Shown: piece after piece, positions 46,190 through 56,721 of the stretch
How the letters are laid out: each line of letters opens with the position of its first letter
How positions within the stretch are numbered: position 1 is the first letter of the stretch
Source of the DNA: CAZIVP01 sp964542915
GTDB lineage: Bacteria; Calditrichota; Calditrichia; Calditrichales; Calditrichaceae
Direction of reading: 5' to 3'
NCBI GenBank assembly: GCA_964542915.1
Contig: CAZIVP010000009.1
Location: 91,873 to 155,872 of the forward strand
DNA: 64,000 nucleotides
Position numbers and translations under genes: made by a program
The notes under the pieces: generated by a model
Database searches by the model: none
The model's input: the letters and a program-made list of their open reading frames with translations, nothing else
Told to the model about the DNA's origin: nothing

Positions 46190-47626
46190 ATGCGAGGCAA
46201 AAAGCAAAATGAAATGAAACACGGCCGTTATCCGCGTTTATTAAGCATCCTGCTTTTGATTTCACTGAGTTATGTTCTGTTGAATTGTACCCTGCGTAAT
46301 AGCAAGATGACCAATCCCATAAAAAGTCCCCAGGCTTTTTCCGATTCCGGTACGCAAAAAGTACCGCAACGGTGGTGGACGGTTTTCGGTGATGATGATT
46401 TGAACCGCCTTGTGGAGCAAGCCCTGCAATCCAATCTCAATCTCCGGACGTCATGGCAACGGTTACAGGAAGCGCAGGCTATCGTCGATCGCGTGTCTTC
46501 TTCATTTTTCCCGGATCTGGAAGCATTGCTGCAAGGCGAAAAACGCCGGCCGGAATTCGAAAGCGACGAAACACTGCGGTTGGGGCTAACGGCGGAGTAC
46601 GAATTGGACCTTTGGGGCAGGATTCGATCCGGCGTTGCAGCCGAACGGTTTCGTGCCGAAGCCGCTCGCGCCGATTATCGAACGGCCGCACTCACACTTG
46701 CGGCAGAAGTGGTGCGGACCTGGTATCAATTACTGGAGATGCGCAATCAACGCAATCTTCTGCAGGATCAGATCGATACCAACGAAAAGGTGTTGAGTCT
46801 TATTAGGACCCGTTTCGGGAGCGGTCAGATTCGTAGCGTCGATATTCTTCGTCAGCGACAGTTGCTGGAATCCACAAAAGAACAGGAAAGCGTGGTGGAA
46901 TCCCGGATACGCCTACTGGAACATCAGCTTGCGGTTTTATTGGGAAAGCCGCCGCAGGACAGTATCCGTTATGCAGCTAAACCCCTGCCCGGCCTGCCGC
47001 CGCTGCCGGACCCCGGTTTACCCGCCGAACTTATCCGGCGACGACCCGATGTACGGAGGGCCTATAATCGTTTGCAGGCGGCCGATAAGGATCAGGCCGT
47101 TGCCATTAGCAACCAGTTTCCGCGGTTGACGTTGACCGCTTCCACCACGGCGGGCGGCGATGACGCTGACGCCCTGTTCGAAAATTGGATACGGACGTTT
47201 TCCGGCAACCTGATGGCGCCGTTGTTCGACGCCGGAGAACGGGGCGCCGAAGTCGATCGCAGGGAGGCCATTAAAAGACAACAACTGTATCAGTATGCGC
47301 AAACCGTTCTTACGGCGTTACGGGAAGTGGAAGACGCGCTGGTTCTGGAAAAAAAGCAGATCGAACGGATTGAACGCATCCGTCAGCAGGTGCGTCTTGC
47401 CGCGCAAACGTACAAACAACTGCGCCTCGAATATTTAAACGGTATAAGCGATTATCTCGATGTACTCACCGCTCTTACCGATGAACAACAGCTCCAAAGG
47501 GATTTACTTTCGGCGCGACTGCTCTTGCTGGAATATCGAATCGCCCTGTATCGCGCCCTGGCGGGCGGATTCAAAACGGAAAGGGAAGCGGAAGATCAAT
47601 ATAATACATCGGTGAAAACGGAATAA
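46190..47626 (+). CDS. RND efflux outer-membrane factor (NodT/TolC-like lipoprotein)
   Basis: The 478-residue lipoprotein has lipobox YVLLNC (about residue 28-33) and two outer-membrane-efflux repeats ([37 protein letters not shown]). The [10 protein letters not shown] motif is typical of NodT-type factors. It would form the exit duct of the tripartite pump encoded next. Confidence 0.92.
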   Translation: MRGKKQNEMKHGRYPRLLSILLLISLSYVLLNCTLRNSKMTNPIKSPQAFSDSGTQKVPQRWWTVFGDDDLNRLVEQALQSNLNLRTSWQRLQEAQAIVDRVSSSFFPDLEALLQGEKRRPEFESDETLRLGLTAEYELDLWGRIRSGVAAERFRAEAARADYRTAALTLAAEVVRTWYQLLEMRNQRNLLQDQIDTNEKVLSLIRTRFGSGQIRSVDILRQRQLLESTKEQESVVESRIRLLEHQLAVLLGKPPQDSIRYAAKPLPGLPPLPDPGLPAELIRRRPDVRRAYNRLQAADKDQAVAISNQFPRLTLTASTTAGGDDADALFENWIRTFSGNLMAPLFDAGERGAEVDRREAIKRQQLYQYAQTVLTALREVEDALVLEKKQIERIERIRQQVRLAAQTYKQLRLEYLNGISDYLDVLTALTDEQQLQRDLLSARLLLLEYRIALYRALAGGFKTEREAEDQYNTSVKTE

Positions 47627-47856
47627 TAAACATTCAAAATCGGAAACCGGTGTCGTTTTATGATGAGCAAGCAATTGAACAAAGGATTAAATGAGGACCG
47701 TAATCCGTTCCTCGCCAAGACGCCCCAATTGTGAAATAGAAAGGAACACGACGGGCTTGGAATAATTGCGGATAATCCTATCCCGGCTTTGACGTATTTT
47801 GATGATCAAATCTGTTTACCGGATGTCAAGTTTCAGAAATTACGGGTTATACTTGC

Positions 47857-49092
47857 ATGAATTGGAAAAAGACCCTCCTTATCAGTGGCGCCATTATCGT
47901 TGTGGCTGCCTTACTTACATCACTGATCTTTTTAACCGAACCCAGGGCCACGCGTACGGGTGCAACCAAGCAAACCGCTATGCTCGTGGATATTATCGAG
48001 GCTCAAAAAGGCGCTTTTCGTCCTTCCGTGGTTGCGATGGGAACCGTCGAGCCGGCCAGGGATATCGTTTTGAGTCCTCGCGTAAGCGGAGAAATCATCA
48101 AACGTTCGCAGGCGTTCACGCCCGGCGGCTTTGTGGAAAAGGGCGAATTATTGCTGCAGATTGATCCGGCGGATTATCGAAATACCCTGCGACAACGCGA
48201 AAGCGATTTGCGGCAGGCCGTTACAGATTTGAAAATTGAAATGGGCCGCCAGGAAGTGGCTCAGAAAGATTATCAACTGCTTGACGATACTCTTACGGCG
48301 GAAAACAAGGCACTGGTTCTTCGTGAACCACAGCTAAATGCGGCGCGTGCTCGGGTTGAAGCGGCAAGGGCGGCCGTCGACCAGGCAAAAGTGGAATTGG
48401 AACGGACACTTATCAGGGCGCCGTTCGACGCCCACATATTGAGCCGTAACGTCAATGTGGGCTCCCAGGTATCGCCGGACGATAACCTCGGCCGTCTGGT
48501 GGGAATGGATACTTATTGGGTTTCGGCAACAGTCCCCCTGTCCAAGCTCCGATGGCTTGCTTTCCCGGAATCCGAATCGGAAAAGGGATCGGATGTCCGG
48601 ATTCGCAATCGCGGCGCCTGGCCCAAAGATGTCTATCGCACGGGACATCTGTATAAAATGGTGGGCGCACTCGAAGAACGGACGCGTATGGCGCGCGTAC
48701 TGGTTTCGGTTGATGATCCGCTCGCCCGTCGGAAGGGAGCATCCGATTTGCCGGCGTTGATGATCGGCGCTTTTGTGGAAGCACATATTAAGGCGCGGGA
48801 AATTGAGGACGTGGTTCGGATCAACCGCGATTATGTACGCAAAAACGATACGGCATGGATAATGGAGGACGACAAGTTACGTATTCGCGATCTTGAAATT
48901 GTCTTTCGGGATGCGAACTACGCCTATGTCAGGCAGGGCTTGAATGATAAGGACCGGGTTGTTACGACCAATCTGAGCACGGTTGTGGACGGAGCAAAAC
49001 TTCGTTTGAAGGGCTCCGGAAGTGATTCGGCCGGCGTTGCAACCGGCGCCGTACAACAGAACGAACAACAAGCGACCGGGAGCGGTAATTAA
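47857..49092 (+). CDS. RND efflux periplasmic adaptor (MFP)
   Basis: The 411-residue membrane fusion protein has an N-terminal membrane helix ([20 protein letters not shown]), lipoyl half-motifs ([20 protein letters not shown] and [22 protein letters not shown]), an alpha-hairpin (about residues 110-170) and a beta-barrel domain. It links the pump to the outer-membrane factor. The 230-base gap before it holds no gene. It abuts the pump gene without a gap. Confidence 0.93.
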   Translation: MNWKKTLLISGAIIVVAALLTSLIFLTEPRATRTGATKQTAMLVDIIEAQKGAFRPSVVAMGTVEPARDIVLSPRVSGEIIKRSQAFTPGGFVEKGELLLQIDPADYRNTLRQRESDLRQAVTDLKIEMGRQEVAQKDYQLLDDTLTAENKALVLREPQLNAARARVEAARAAVDQAKVELERTLIRAPFDAHILSRNVNVGSQVSPDDNLGRLVGMDTYWVSATVPLSKLRWLAFPESESEKGSDVRIRNRGAWPKDVYRTGHLYKMVGALEERTRMARVLVSVDDPLARRKGASDLPALMIGAFVEAHIKAREIEDVVRINRDYVRKNDTAWIMEDDKLRIRDLEIVFRDANYAYVRQGLNDKDRVVTTNLSTVVDGAKLRLKGSGSDSAGVATGAVQQNEQQATGSGN

Positions 49093-52000
49093 ATGAGCGA
49101 CGCCTCTGTACGGGACAATAAGGAAATGGAACAGCGCGGTCCCATTGCGTGGATGGCCCGCAATGCTATCGCTGCCAATCTGTTGATGATCATTCTTATC
49201 GGCGGCGGGATATGGACGGCGTTCAATATCCAAAAGGAGGTTTTCCCGCAGTTTCAACTGGATATAGTCGAAGTGAGCGTTGTCTATCCCGGTGCCGCCC
49301 CCGCCGAAGTGGAACAGGGCATTTTATTGCCGGTGGAAGAAGCCGTCCGCGGCGTGCAGGGTATTAAAGAGGTAACCTCCACCGCCCGTGAAAGTTCGGG
49401 TAGCATCGAGATTGAACTGGTGGCGGGCACGAACCGCATGAGGGCGTTTCAGGACATCGACCAGGCTGTGAACCGCATCCGCACCTTTCCGGATGATATT
49501 GAAGAACCCGAAGTCCGTTTACAGGCGCGCCAGCGCGATGTTATGGAAGTCGGCCTGTACGGCGATGTAGATTTATGGACGCTCCGGAAATTAGCGGAGC
49601 GACTCCGCGATCGCTTTTTAAGCGACGAAGCCATTACCCAGGTGGAAATCGGCAATGTTCCCGATTACGTCACCCATGTGGAAATTCCGCAGCGGCGTCT
49701 GCGTGAATACGGCTTGACGCTCGGAGAGGTTGCCCGCCTTATGGAACAATCGAGCGAAGATATCCCTGCCGGTGCGCTTGAAACAAAAAGCGGGGAAATT
49801 TTGCTGCGCATGAAAGAGCGCAAGCAATGGGCGCAGGAGTTTGGTAAGATCGATATTCTCTCTTCGCAAACCGGAGCGACCGTAACATTGGCGGATATTG
49901 CCGAGATCAGGGACGGATTCGAAGAAGGCGGTTTCCACTCCCGGTTCAATCAGCAACCCTCCGTCGAAATCGGCATCTACCGGATTGGAACCCAATCGCC
50001 GCTTGAAATCGCCTCAGCAGTGACCACCATCCTCGAGGATTTTGAAAGCACCCTGCCGCCGGGCGTCAAATACCGCATCGATAGTAACCGCGCTCAGGAT
50101 TATGAGGATCGCCTTTCGCTCCTCATCGAAAACGGAATTCTCGCCATACTGATCGTACTGATTATTTTGGCGATATTTCTCGAATACCGGCTGGCTTTCT
50201 GGGTCATGATGGGTATGGCCATATCATTCATCGGCGGGTTGGTGTTTTTGCCGTTTATAGGCGTCAGTATCAATATGATCTCGATGTTTGCGTTTCTGGT
50301 TGTGCTCGGTATTGTGGTCGACGATGCGATCGTCGTCGGCGAAAATGTGTTTGAATACCGTGAACGCGGTATGAACGTTTTGGAAGCCGCTATCCGCGGC
50401 GCCCGCGATATAGCCAGGCCGGTAACATTCAGCATTCTCACCAATATTGTGGCTTTTTTTCCGCTCCTGTTTATTCCGGGCACCACCGGTAAGTTCTGGT
50501 GGCCATTGCCGGCGGTCGTTATTACCGTCCTTGCGGTTTCGTTGCTGGAAGCATTGTATATTTTGCCGGCCCATTTGGGGCATGTTTCGTGGGGCGCGGG
50601 CAGATTCGTCGGACGCTATATGAAGCGCTGGCAGCATTTTTTTGCGCCGCGCGCCAACCATTTTGTGGATACCTATTACCGTAAATTTCTGGAAATATGT
50701 CTTCGTAATCGTTACATCACCCTGAGCGCTGCCGTGGCACTGCTGGTGGTCGTTGGCGGCTACGGATACAGCGACCATATGGGCATGATCATGATGCCCG
50801 AAGTATCGGCCGACGAGATTGAAGCCGGCGTAAGCCTGCCCGTGGGTACGACGCCCGAACAGGCGGCTACCGTAGCTATACAAGTTACAAAAGCTACCCA
50901 CCACATGTTTGAAAAACACGATCTGCATCGGGTGGCCGAGGGCATAAAAACCAATGTACGCGGGCAGAATTTCATCGATGTTGAAATTGTCATGAAACCG
51001 CCGGACGAACGCGACATGACAGCTGCTGATGTCATAAGCTTATGGCGGGAGGAGATCGGCGACATTGAGGGCGTGGATCAGATAACGTTTGAAGCCGAAC
51101 GCGGACCGGGCGGCTGGCGTCAGGATATCAGCGTCGATTTGAGCCATTCCAACATCGAAGTGCTGGAAAAGGCTAGCCAGGTGTTCCTGGAGCGTATGGA
51201 ACGTTTCGAGGCCACTCGGGATGTGAACGACAACTACAATAAAGGTAAAGCGCAGTTCGATTTTGCCCTCCGCCCCGAAGCCAGAAAACTCGGCTTAACT
51301 TCTTCCGAAGTGGGGCGCCAAATTCGCGACGCTTTTTACGGTGCGCTCACCATGCGGCAACTCCGCGGCACGAATGAAATCGAGGTTCGTGTTAAACTGC
51401 CCAAAGCGGAACGCAAAGATCTTTACCACCTGGAGGATTTTGTCGTGCGGACGCCCGGCGGTATAGAGGTACCCTTACTGGAAGTTGTGGAAATGAAACG
51501 CGGCGAGGCATTTACCACCATCAATCGGCGAGACGGCCGAAGGGTGGTATCCGTGGGCATGGACGTGGAACCCAAACGGGCCATAACGCGCGTAATTAAG
51601 GCGATTAAAAACGACGTATTGCCGCAGCTACGGGCCGATTATCCGGGCATTACCTGGAGTTTTCAGGGCAGCCAGGCCGAGATGCGTGAGTCAACGCAGG
51701 CCTTGTGGGGCGGCTTTACACTGGCCATGGCGGTGGTTTACGCGCTTCTGGCCGTTGCACTGGGAAGCTACCTGCAGCCGCTTATCGTAATGATGGCAAT
51801 TCCGTTCGGTATCGTCGGCGCCGTTATCGGACATATCCTTTTGGGTTATGATCTTTCGCTGATCAGTCTGATGGGCGTCATAGCGCTGTCGGGTGTTGTC
51901 GTAAACGATTCGCTGATTATGATCGATTACGCCAATCGTCAACGCCTTGAAAGATCTGTATTCGATGCGATCCACCGGGCGGGCATCCGCCGTTTTCGTC

Positions 52001-52227
52001 CCATCATGCTAACAACATTGACGACATTCGGAGGCCTGACTCCGATTATTCTGGAAACGTCGCGCCAGGCGTATTATCTCATTCCAATGGCTATATCCCT
52101 GGGGTTCGGAATCATTTTTGCCACTTCGATTATTCTGGTGATCGTGCCTTCGCTTTACATGATTCTGGAAGATATTCGTTCGCTGGGTAAAAGAAACAAT
52201 ATTGATGCAGGGGAAGAGGGACATTAA
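49093..52227 (+). CDS. RND-family efflux pump
   Basis: The 1044-residue inner-membrane transporter has the RND layout: helix 1 near residue 22-42, a large periplasmic loop, a block of helices at about 335-530 ([22 protein letters not shown]), a second loop, and a final block ([22 protein letters not shown]). The paired Asp residues of the proton relay (DDA) are present. The NHVD-like tail is missing, and the subtype resembles AcrB/MexF-type pumps of broad specificity; substrate unknown. Confidence 0.94.
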   Translation: MSDASVRDNKEMEQRGPIAWMARNAIAANLLMIILIGGGIWTAFNIQKEVFPQFQLDIVEVSVVYPGAAPAEVEQGILLPVEEAVRGVQGIKEVTSTARESSGSIEIELVAGTNRMRAFQDIDQAVNRIRTFPDDIEEPEVRLQARQRDVMEVGLYGDVDLWTLRKLAERLRDRFLSDEAITQVEIGNVPDYVTHVEIPQRRLREYGLTLGEVARLMEQSSEDIPAGALETKSGEILLRMKERKQWAQEFGKIDILSSQTGATVTLADIAEIRDGFEEGGFHSRFNQQPSVEIGIYRIGTQSPLEIASAVTTILEDFESTLPPGVKYRIDSNRAQDYEDRLSLLIENGILAILIVLIILAIFLEYRLAFWVMMGMAISFIGGLVFLPFIGVSINMISMFAFLVVLGIVVDDAIVVGENVFEYRERGMNVLEAAIRGARDIARPVTFSILTNIVAFFPLLFIPGTTGKFWWPLPAVVITVLAVSLLEALYILPAHLGHVSWGAGRFVGRYMKRWQHFFAPRANHFVDTYYRKFLEICLRNRYITLSAAVALLVVVGGYGYSDHMGMIMMPEVSADEIEAGVSLPVGTTPEQAATVAIQVTKATHHMFEKHDLHRVAEGIKTNVRGQNFIDVEIVMKPPDERDMTAADVISLWREEIGDIEGVDQITFEAERGPGGWRQDISVDLSHSNIEVLEKASQVFLERMERFEATRDVNDNYNKGKAQFDFALRPEARKLGLTSSEVGRQIRDAFYGALTMRQLRGTNEIEVRVKLPKAERKDLYHLEDFVVRTPGGIEVPLLEVVEMKRGEAFTTINRRDGRRVVSVGMDVEPKRAITRVIKAIKNDVLPQLRADYPGITWSFQGSQAEMRESTQALWGGFTLAMAVVYALLAVALGSYLQPLIVMMAIPFGIVGAVIGHILLGYDLSLISLMGVIALSGVVVNDSLIMIDYANRQRLERSVFDAIHRAGIRRFRPIMLTTLTTFGGLTPIILETSRQAYYLIPMAISLGFGIIFATSIILVIVPSLYMILEDIRSLGKRNNIDAGEEGH

Positions 52228-52318
52228 ATATTAAAGAGGTTCGCCCCTTAACTGAATTCCGCTTAGCACGCTGTTCATTAGCGGATGTAAAAAAAGGAAA
52301 TGAAATAGCGTAAAGACG

Positions 52319-52350
52319 AAAAGGCCGGCGTGTGAAACCGGCCTTTTTTT
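52319..52350. terminator. Bidirectional terminator after the efflux operon
   Basis: The stem AAAAGGCCGG / CCGGCCTTTT with a 9-base loop is followed by more T residues on the plus strand. It lies between the convergent ends of the RND pump and the DUF1579-like gene and could stop transcription from both sides. Confidence 0.9.
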
Positions 52351-52352
52351 AC

Positions 52353-52952
52353 TTATTTTGTGCGGGTCATAACGGACGTGCCGCTCCATTCCATGCCGGA
52401 AGGGTCTTTACCGTGCATCTTGACCTTCATTTTATCCTCTCCGGTTTTATGCATGATGCGCGTCATGCTGCCCATCGCTTCACTGCTCCAGCTCATCGTA
52501 CTTTTGCCTTTTTCCAGCGTTCCGCTGCCCTTGGAGATGTCGCGATAACTGTCGAACCAAAAGCCCATCGGCTCCCCTGTCCTGGGATTGAGGGTCATAA
52601 CCCCCAGCCCGTAATAATCCTCCTTCATCATCGCCTCCATCTCTTCTTTGGGCATGTCCATCTTTTCGGAAGCTTCGGCGATGGCTTTCGGGTTAATCTC
52701 GGTTGTTTTTCCCTTGTAATGTACCACTAAAAATTGTTTGGACGGCCCCCATTCCACTTTCATCCAATCCCTGGTTTTACCCATGTTTGTTTCGCTGCTA
52801 CCCTCCCATTCACCGATCAACCAGCGGTGCCATTCATCGTTGAGAGGTTTCGGCGGGCCCGTGGGCGCATCGCCCTTTTCCGCCTCCTGCCCAAAAGCTG
52901 AAACCGCGAGAAATAACAAAAACAGAAAGGTTATACCTGCTCTATGTAACAT
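52353..52952 (-). CDS. Secreted DUF1579-like protein
   Basis: From the ATG at 52952 (GGGAGG upstream) the protein has 199 residues with a signal peptide (ITFLFLLFLAVSAFGQ). The mature part resembles the DUF1579/lipocalin-like family: WLIGEWEGSSETNMG, MTLNPRTGEPMGFWFDSY, then repeated Met-rich beta strands (SSEAMGSMTRIMHKTGEDKM). Family function is unknown. The frame extends upstream to 53132 but the extra residues precede a good signal peptide and ribosome site. Confidence 0.8.
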   Translation of the reverse strand: MLHRAGITFLFLLFLAVSAFGQEAEKGDAPTGPPKPLNDEWHRWLIGEWEGSSETNMGKTRDWMKVEWGPSKQFLVVHYKGKTTEINPKAIAEASEKMDMPKEEMEAMMKEDYYGLGVMTLNPRTGEPMGFWFDSYRDISKGSGTLEKGKSTMSWSSEAMGSMTRIMHKTGEDKMKVKMHGKDPSGMEWSGTSVMTRTK

Positions 52953-53279
52953 AATGCCTCCCTTGGTTTGATTTAATAAGTCAGGTTTACGTTGGCGTAC
53001 CCATCTGCCTTGAAAGGTTGGTGAGTACAGTAACAAATTAAACAAGAATAAATTATGTATTATTGCCGGAAATTTAATTAAAATTGGAAGGGTCGGATTC
53101 CGGTTCTGAAAAGACCTCTCTTTTGGCTGCAAGCTCTGCGCAAAAGGGGTAACTAAATTTTGAATTCGAGCTCAATATTTATCGAGACGGAAATGCCGGG
53201 AGCGAACATATTTAAATTGCATCATACGATCCCACATATCATATTCAAGGCATCGAACAAACGTTGAGGATATTTTGTT
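52953..53279. other. Divergent intergenic region
   Basis: This 327-base gap between the DUF1579-like gene (minus) and tadA (plus) should hold promoters for both. I see no repeat, RNA gene or clear promoter hexamers. Confidence 0.45.
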
Positions 53280-53753
53280 GTGCAGACCCCGGACGAAAAA
53301 TTTATGGATGAAGCCCTTAAAGAAGGGCGCAAAGCGTTGAATAACCACGATGTCCCGATCGGCGCATTGATCGTTCAGGATAACCGTATCATCGGACGCG
53401 GCCACAATCAGGTGGAGTTATTGAACGATCCCACCGCACACGCCGAAATGATCGCCATTACAGCGGCCACGGCAACTGTTCGGGAAAAATGGCTAGCAGA
53501 AGCGACCCTTTACGTTACGGTTGAACCGTGCGCCATGTGTGCCGGGGCTTCGGTGCTGGCGCGGTTAAAACGGGTCGTCTATGGCGTACAGGATATTAAG
53601 AGCGGTGCACACTCCAGCTTGTTCAACCTGCTTAATGATCCGCGCCTGAATCACCAGGTGGAAGTGGCGCCGGGCGTTCGCAGAGACGCCTGCGCGGCTT
53701 TGATGATGGATTTTTTCGAGCAGCTGCGCAATCATAGCAAGAAACGCTCCTAA
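53280..53753 (+). CDS. tadA: tRNA adenosine deaminase TadA
   Basis: The 157-residue deaminase has the zinc motif HAE (H54, E56) and PCAMC (C84, C87). TadA converts A34 to inosine in tRNA-Arg(ACG). The VEPCAMCAGA and HAEMIAI forms and the C-terminal helix match TadA rather than guanine deaminase. The start appears to be a GTG at 53280 with GAGG upstream. Confidence 0.93.
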   Translation: MQTPDEKFMDEALKEGRKALNNHDVPIGALIVQDNRIIGRGHNQVELLNDPTAHAEMIAITAATATVREKWLAEATLYVTVEPCAMCAGASVLARLKRVVYGVQDIKSGAHSSLFNLLNDPRLNHQVEVAPGVRRDACAALMMDFFEQLRNHSKKRS

Positions 53754-53936
53754 AAACTCGCATACGATTTCTTTTCCGGATGACCTGACGCACAACGTCG
53801 TTAAAAAAGTCATGCATTTTGGAAGCCTCAATATTATATTGCGTGAACGATGGAAATCTTCATTCATAGTCTGAAAACAAGGAAACGGTGATGTGGTGAA
53901 CTAAAAAAGATAACAGGCTTTTTGGGGAGGTCGTTA

Positions 53937-54959
53937 ATGCTGTCATTTTCTGAATCCCTATTCTCAAAACCATCTCTGGGGAAGAAAGATCCTGTCATTA
54001 TACATCCATGGAAGAATGCTGTTCTGATAAGTATAATCTATATTGTGCTTGCCGCCGTCTATATTGTTGTATCCACCCATTATGCAGCGCAGCATGCGGA
54101 TTCAGTGGAGGCGATGCAAGCCTCCGAGCTACAAAAGGGCATCATCTATGTCATCGTAACCGGTTTGGGATTGTTGGTGTTTGCCGGAGTTCAATTCCGT
54201 ATGTTGGCTTTCAAGGAGAAAAAAATCCTTGAACAACGCAACGCCCTGCTCATATCCGAACGTCATGCCGTAGCCGGCATCCTGGCTTCTTCCATAGCGC
54301 ATGATATCAATAACGTTGTAACGATATTGGACACCCATCTGGAGCGTTTGTTCAGTGAAATCGGAGAGAACGAGGCAACCTTGAAACGGTTTGAACGATT
54401 ACGCGACGGCAACAAACAGCTAAGCGTTTTGTCCAATCGTCTCATGCAGGCAGGGCGCACCAATCGACAGGAAAAACCTTCCTTTTTTTCACTATCCAGG
54501 CTCATGAAGCAGACGGTCGAATTTACAAAATCACATCGCGCCGTCCAGCGCTGTACGGTACACCTGCATTGTCCTGATAAACTATCAATGAACGGCTTTC
54601 CCGAAATGGTGGAACAAATGTTGTTCAATTTAATCCTCAATGCGGCTGAAGCCGCGAAAAGTCCGGGTCGAATTTATATCGATGTAAACAATCATGACGA
54701 CCGCTTCCACATAACGGTTGAAGATAATGGGACGGGCATCCGACCGGATGAACGTCATCATATATTCAATCCGTTTTATACATCCAAAGAGACCGGTACG
54801 GGCCTTGGCATGTTATCGGTCAAGGCCTGTGTGGAGGCGCATGGAGGCGACATTACCATCGGCGATTCCTCTTTGGGCGGCGCCCGCCTTACGATCGGAT
54901 TACCGGTTAATTTTCAAAAGGACAGCGCATCTTCGGCGGATTCGGCCGCTGTGTTGTAA
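53937..54959 (+). CDS. Orphan membrane histidine kinase
   Basis: From the ATG at 53937 (GGGGAGG upstream) the protein has 340 residues. It has two membrane helices (about 29-48 and 68-88) with a short extracytoplasmic loop, an H-box with H122 (SSIAHDINN), and an ATPase domain with an N-box (LFNLILNAAEAA), DNGTGI and GTGLGM. The H-box form AHDINN is a variant of HEINN. No response regulator is encoded beside it, so its partner lies elsewhere. Confidence 0.9.
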   Translation: MLSFSESLFSKPSLGKKDPVIIHPWKNAVLISIIYIVLAAVYIVVSTHYAAQHADSVEAMQASELQKGIIYVIVTGLGLLVFAGVQFRMLAFKEKKILEQRNALLISERHAVAGILASSIAHDINNVVTILDTHLERLFSEIGENEATLKRFERLRDGNKQLSVLSNRLMQAGRTNRQEKPSFFSLSRLMKQTVEFTKSHRAVQRCTVHLHCPDKLSMNGFPEMVEQMLFNLILNAAEAAKSPGRIYIDVNNHDDRFHITVEDNGTGIRPDERHHIFNPFYTSKETGTGLGMLSVKACVEAHGGDITIGDSSLGGARLTIGLPVNFQKDSASSADSAAVL

Positions 54960-55386
54960 AGCATGCCGGGGGAAGACGCCACATCCGTTCGCTGAACAAT
55001 GCATGTTCACTCAATCACCCGGTAAAGCGACGAACCCACAGATGTAGCTGGCTGCAAAGGCGGAATCGCCAATCTCTTTTTGCTGAATCTTGAGAATAAC
55101 ACCGTAGTTGCTCTATATCGAATAAACCGGCGTGGGGCTGGTGGTCAATCGTTACGGCGCCGGCTCCTTTTTACGTAGTGGGTTGTTGCTCGATTATTCG
55201 ATACGTTTCCTGCTAAAAGAAAATTCTATCATCTCGACGCGCTATAGTACCTTAGTCGTGAAATTTTGTTTTTTATCCCGAATAGATCGGGACCGGTTGG
55301 CAGAACTTAGCAAACGGTGCCGCCCCATATGGCCTAAAAATCATTTGTCAATCATTTTAAGCGAAGCGGAACGACCGTCCCGATAA

Positions 55387-55517
55387 AGTGTTTCTTATGT
55401 TTCGCTTTGCGAATTTTAGAAACACTAAATTGGGATTTGATCCTTTCCCCAAAGGTCCGAAGGACTCCTTTGGAGGACCACTTCGTGGTGATCCTTTCGA
55501 AGATTCCGATCCTTCGG
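55387..55517. repeat. Chain of consecutive mini-hairpins
   Basis: Perfect stems lie end to end: AGTGTTTCT/AGAAACACT (55387-55426) enclosing TTCGC-TTT-GCGAA; then CCTTT-CCCC-AAAGG (55442-55455), GTCC-GAA-GGAC (55455-55465), CTCC-TTT-GGAG (55465-55475), CCAC-TTC-GTGG (55478-55488) and CCGA-TCCT-TCGG (55506-55517). Such a string is unlikely in random DNA. It may be a repeat family or a structured RNA. Confidence 0.55.
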
Positions 55518-56399
55518 GGTAAGTAGAATTGTTTTAACAAGTTTGATGCTTCGATATCAATACCCCGGCATATATTTATAACTTATTTGGTTCCGGCCTG
55601 TCCCGATATTCGGGGCTCGGCCAGGTCAGGGTGTAAAACATCAGCGACAGGGATATACGATTCTCTCAGTAAACAACGCAAGCAATAACGTAACGGTTAC
55701 TCAGGTGTATTTGAATGTAATTTCCGCGAGTAAGCCCTCAACTGGCAGAAAGTAGTCGCCTATAACCAATTACGTTCACGCCCGTCTTTCCCGATTAAGA
55801 GGGCATTCACAACCAATCACGTTACCCTTATCTCTGGATTCCCGAATTGCTTCGCGCCCGGGAATGACCCTTTCAAGAGTTATACCATCACTGCGTCCGC
55901 CAACTGGCGGGAAGCAGAATTGCATTGTACCTGTGTTATTTACTCTCCGCGAAACGGCGGCTCTCGTGTAACTGATTTAACCCCGGCGCCAAGTTTTTAA
56001 TTTACGGCTCTCGTCTTGAAACTTGGCCAATCCAAAACGATTTTGGCATTGTCAGGGAAACTATTGCATAATCCCGAAGATAGGATTGTTGCGGATTCCC
56101 CTATTTAAAAATATGAAGCTTCCTGCAATAAGTCCCCACCGCTTTAAAAAAATATTTAATTTTTTGTTTTTTGCTATTTTTTTCACATATTTATTAAGAG
56201 ATGTATAAATTTTTTGATCGAACGCACAACACTTGATTGAAGTGAACTTATGTTTAAATTAGAGAATTAAAACTGTATTAATCTTAAATAAAGGGGCGTC
56301 TCTTCGCCCTTTAATATAAAGCGTTACGATGCGCCGATGTTAATACCTTAGTATACATAGATTAATGGAATGATTTCGAATTGCAGGGAGGCGCCTGTC

Positions 56400-56421
56400 C
56401 TGTAACTGACAGGGCGAAGCC
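56400..56421 (+). repeat. Short dispersed hairpin repeat, copy 1
   Basis: A 22-base segment (CCTGTAACTGACAGGGCGAAGC) that matches 63492-63513 at 19 of 22 positions. The sequence CCTGTC/GACAGG can form a stem here. It is probably part of a genome-wide palindromic repeat. Confidence 0.45.
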
Positions 56422-56721
56422 ATACCATTCGCGCCACAGACAAAACCTGCGAAGCCATAAAGCTCTCTCCATTTTACGTTTTCCGTCACACTTGTCCAAA
56501 ATAAATTGTAGCTTGATACGTGAACACCGCTGGGCCCCCCAGGCCCCCTCCCTGCCCCATAGAGCTCCCTTTGGGACTAGCAAGGAGGGGAAGTCAGGGG
56601 GAAGGTGGCTGAACCGGGAACAAATCATCCTTAGAATTTTAAACGATCAACATGACTTATTTTCAACTTCATTTATCTTGGACAGTAATAGAGCATGACC
56701 TTAAAACAAAAGGAGTGTACC

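Larger units (their letters stand above)
54960..56721. other. 1.7-kb non-coding, hairpin-rich region
   Basis: No open frame here has a ribosome site with a protein-like composition. The region is dense with short inverted repeats: TCCCGA/TCGGGA at 55276-55292, a two-tier hairpin at 55387-55426, a chain of mini-hairpins at 55442-55517, and a CCTGTAACTGACAGG hairpin near 56395-56414. A stem resembling a terminator lies at 56290-56312 and a G/C-run palindromic tract at about 56520-56610. It may be a dumping site for dispersed repeats, a decayed gene block, or a structured RNA. Confidence 0.55.

Noticed and set aside
46190..52227. Calling the pump a specific antibiotic or metal exporter
   Set aside because: Sequence alone does not give the substrate; the protein has features of broad-specificity RND pumps only.
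55008..55110. Minus-strand reading resembling the end of a protein (YGVILKIQQKEIGDSAFAAS)
   Set aside because: It is interrupted upstream by a stop codon, has no start or ribosome site, and matches no family I know; too little to call a pseudogene.
55132..55386. 84-residue open frame
   Set aside because: No ribosome site and no protein-like composition; it lies in a hairpin-rich, non-coding stretch.
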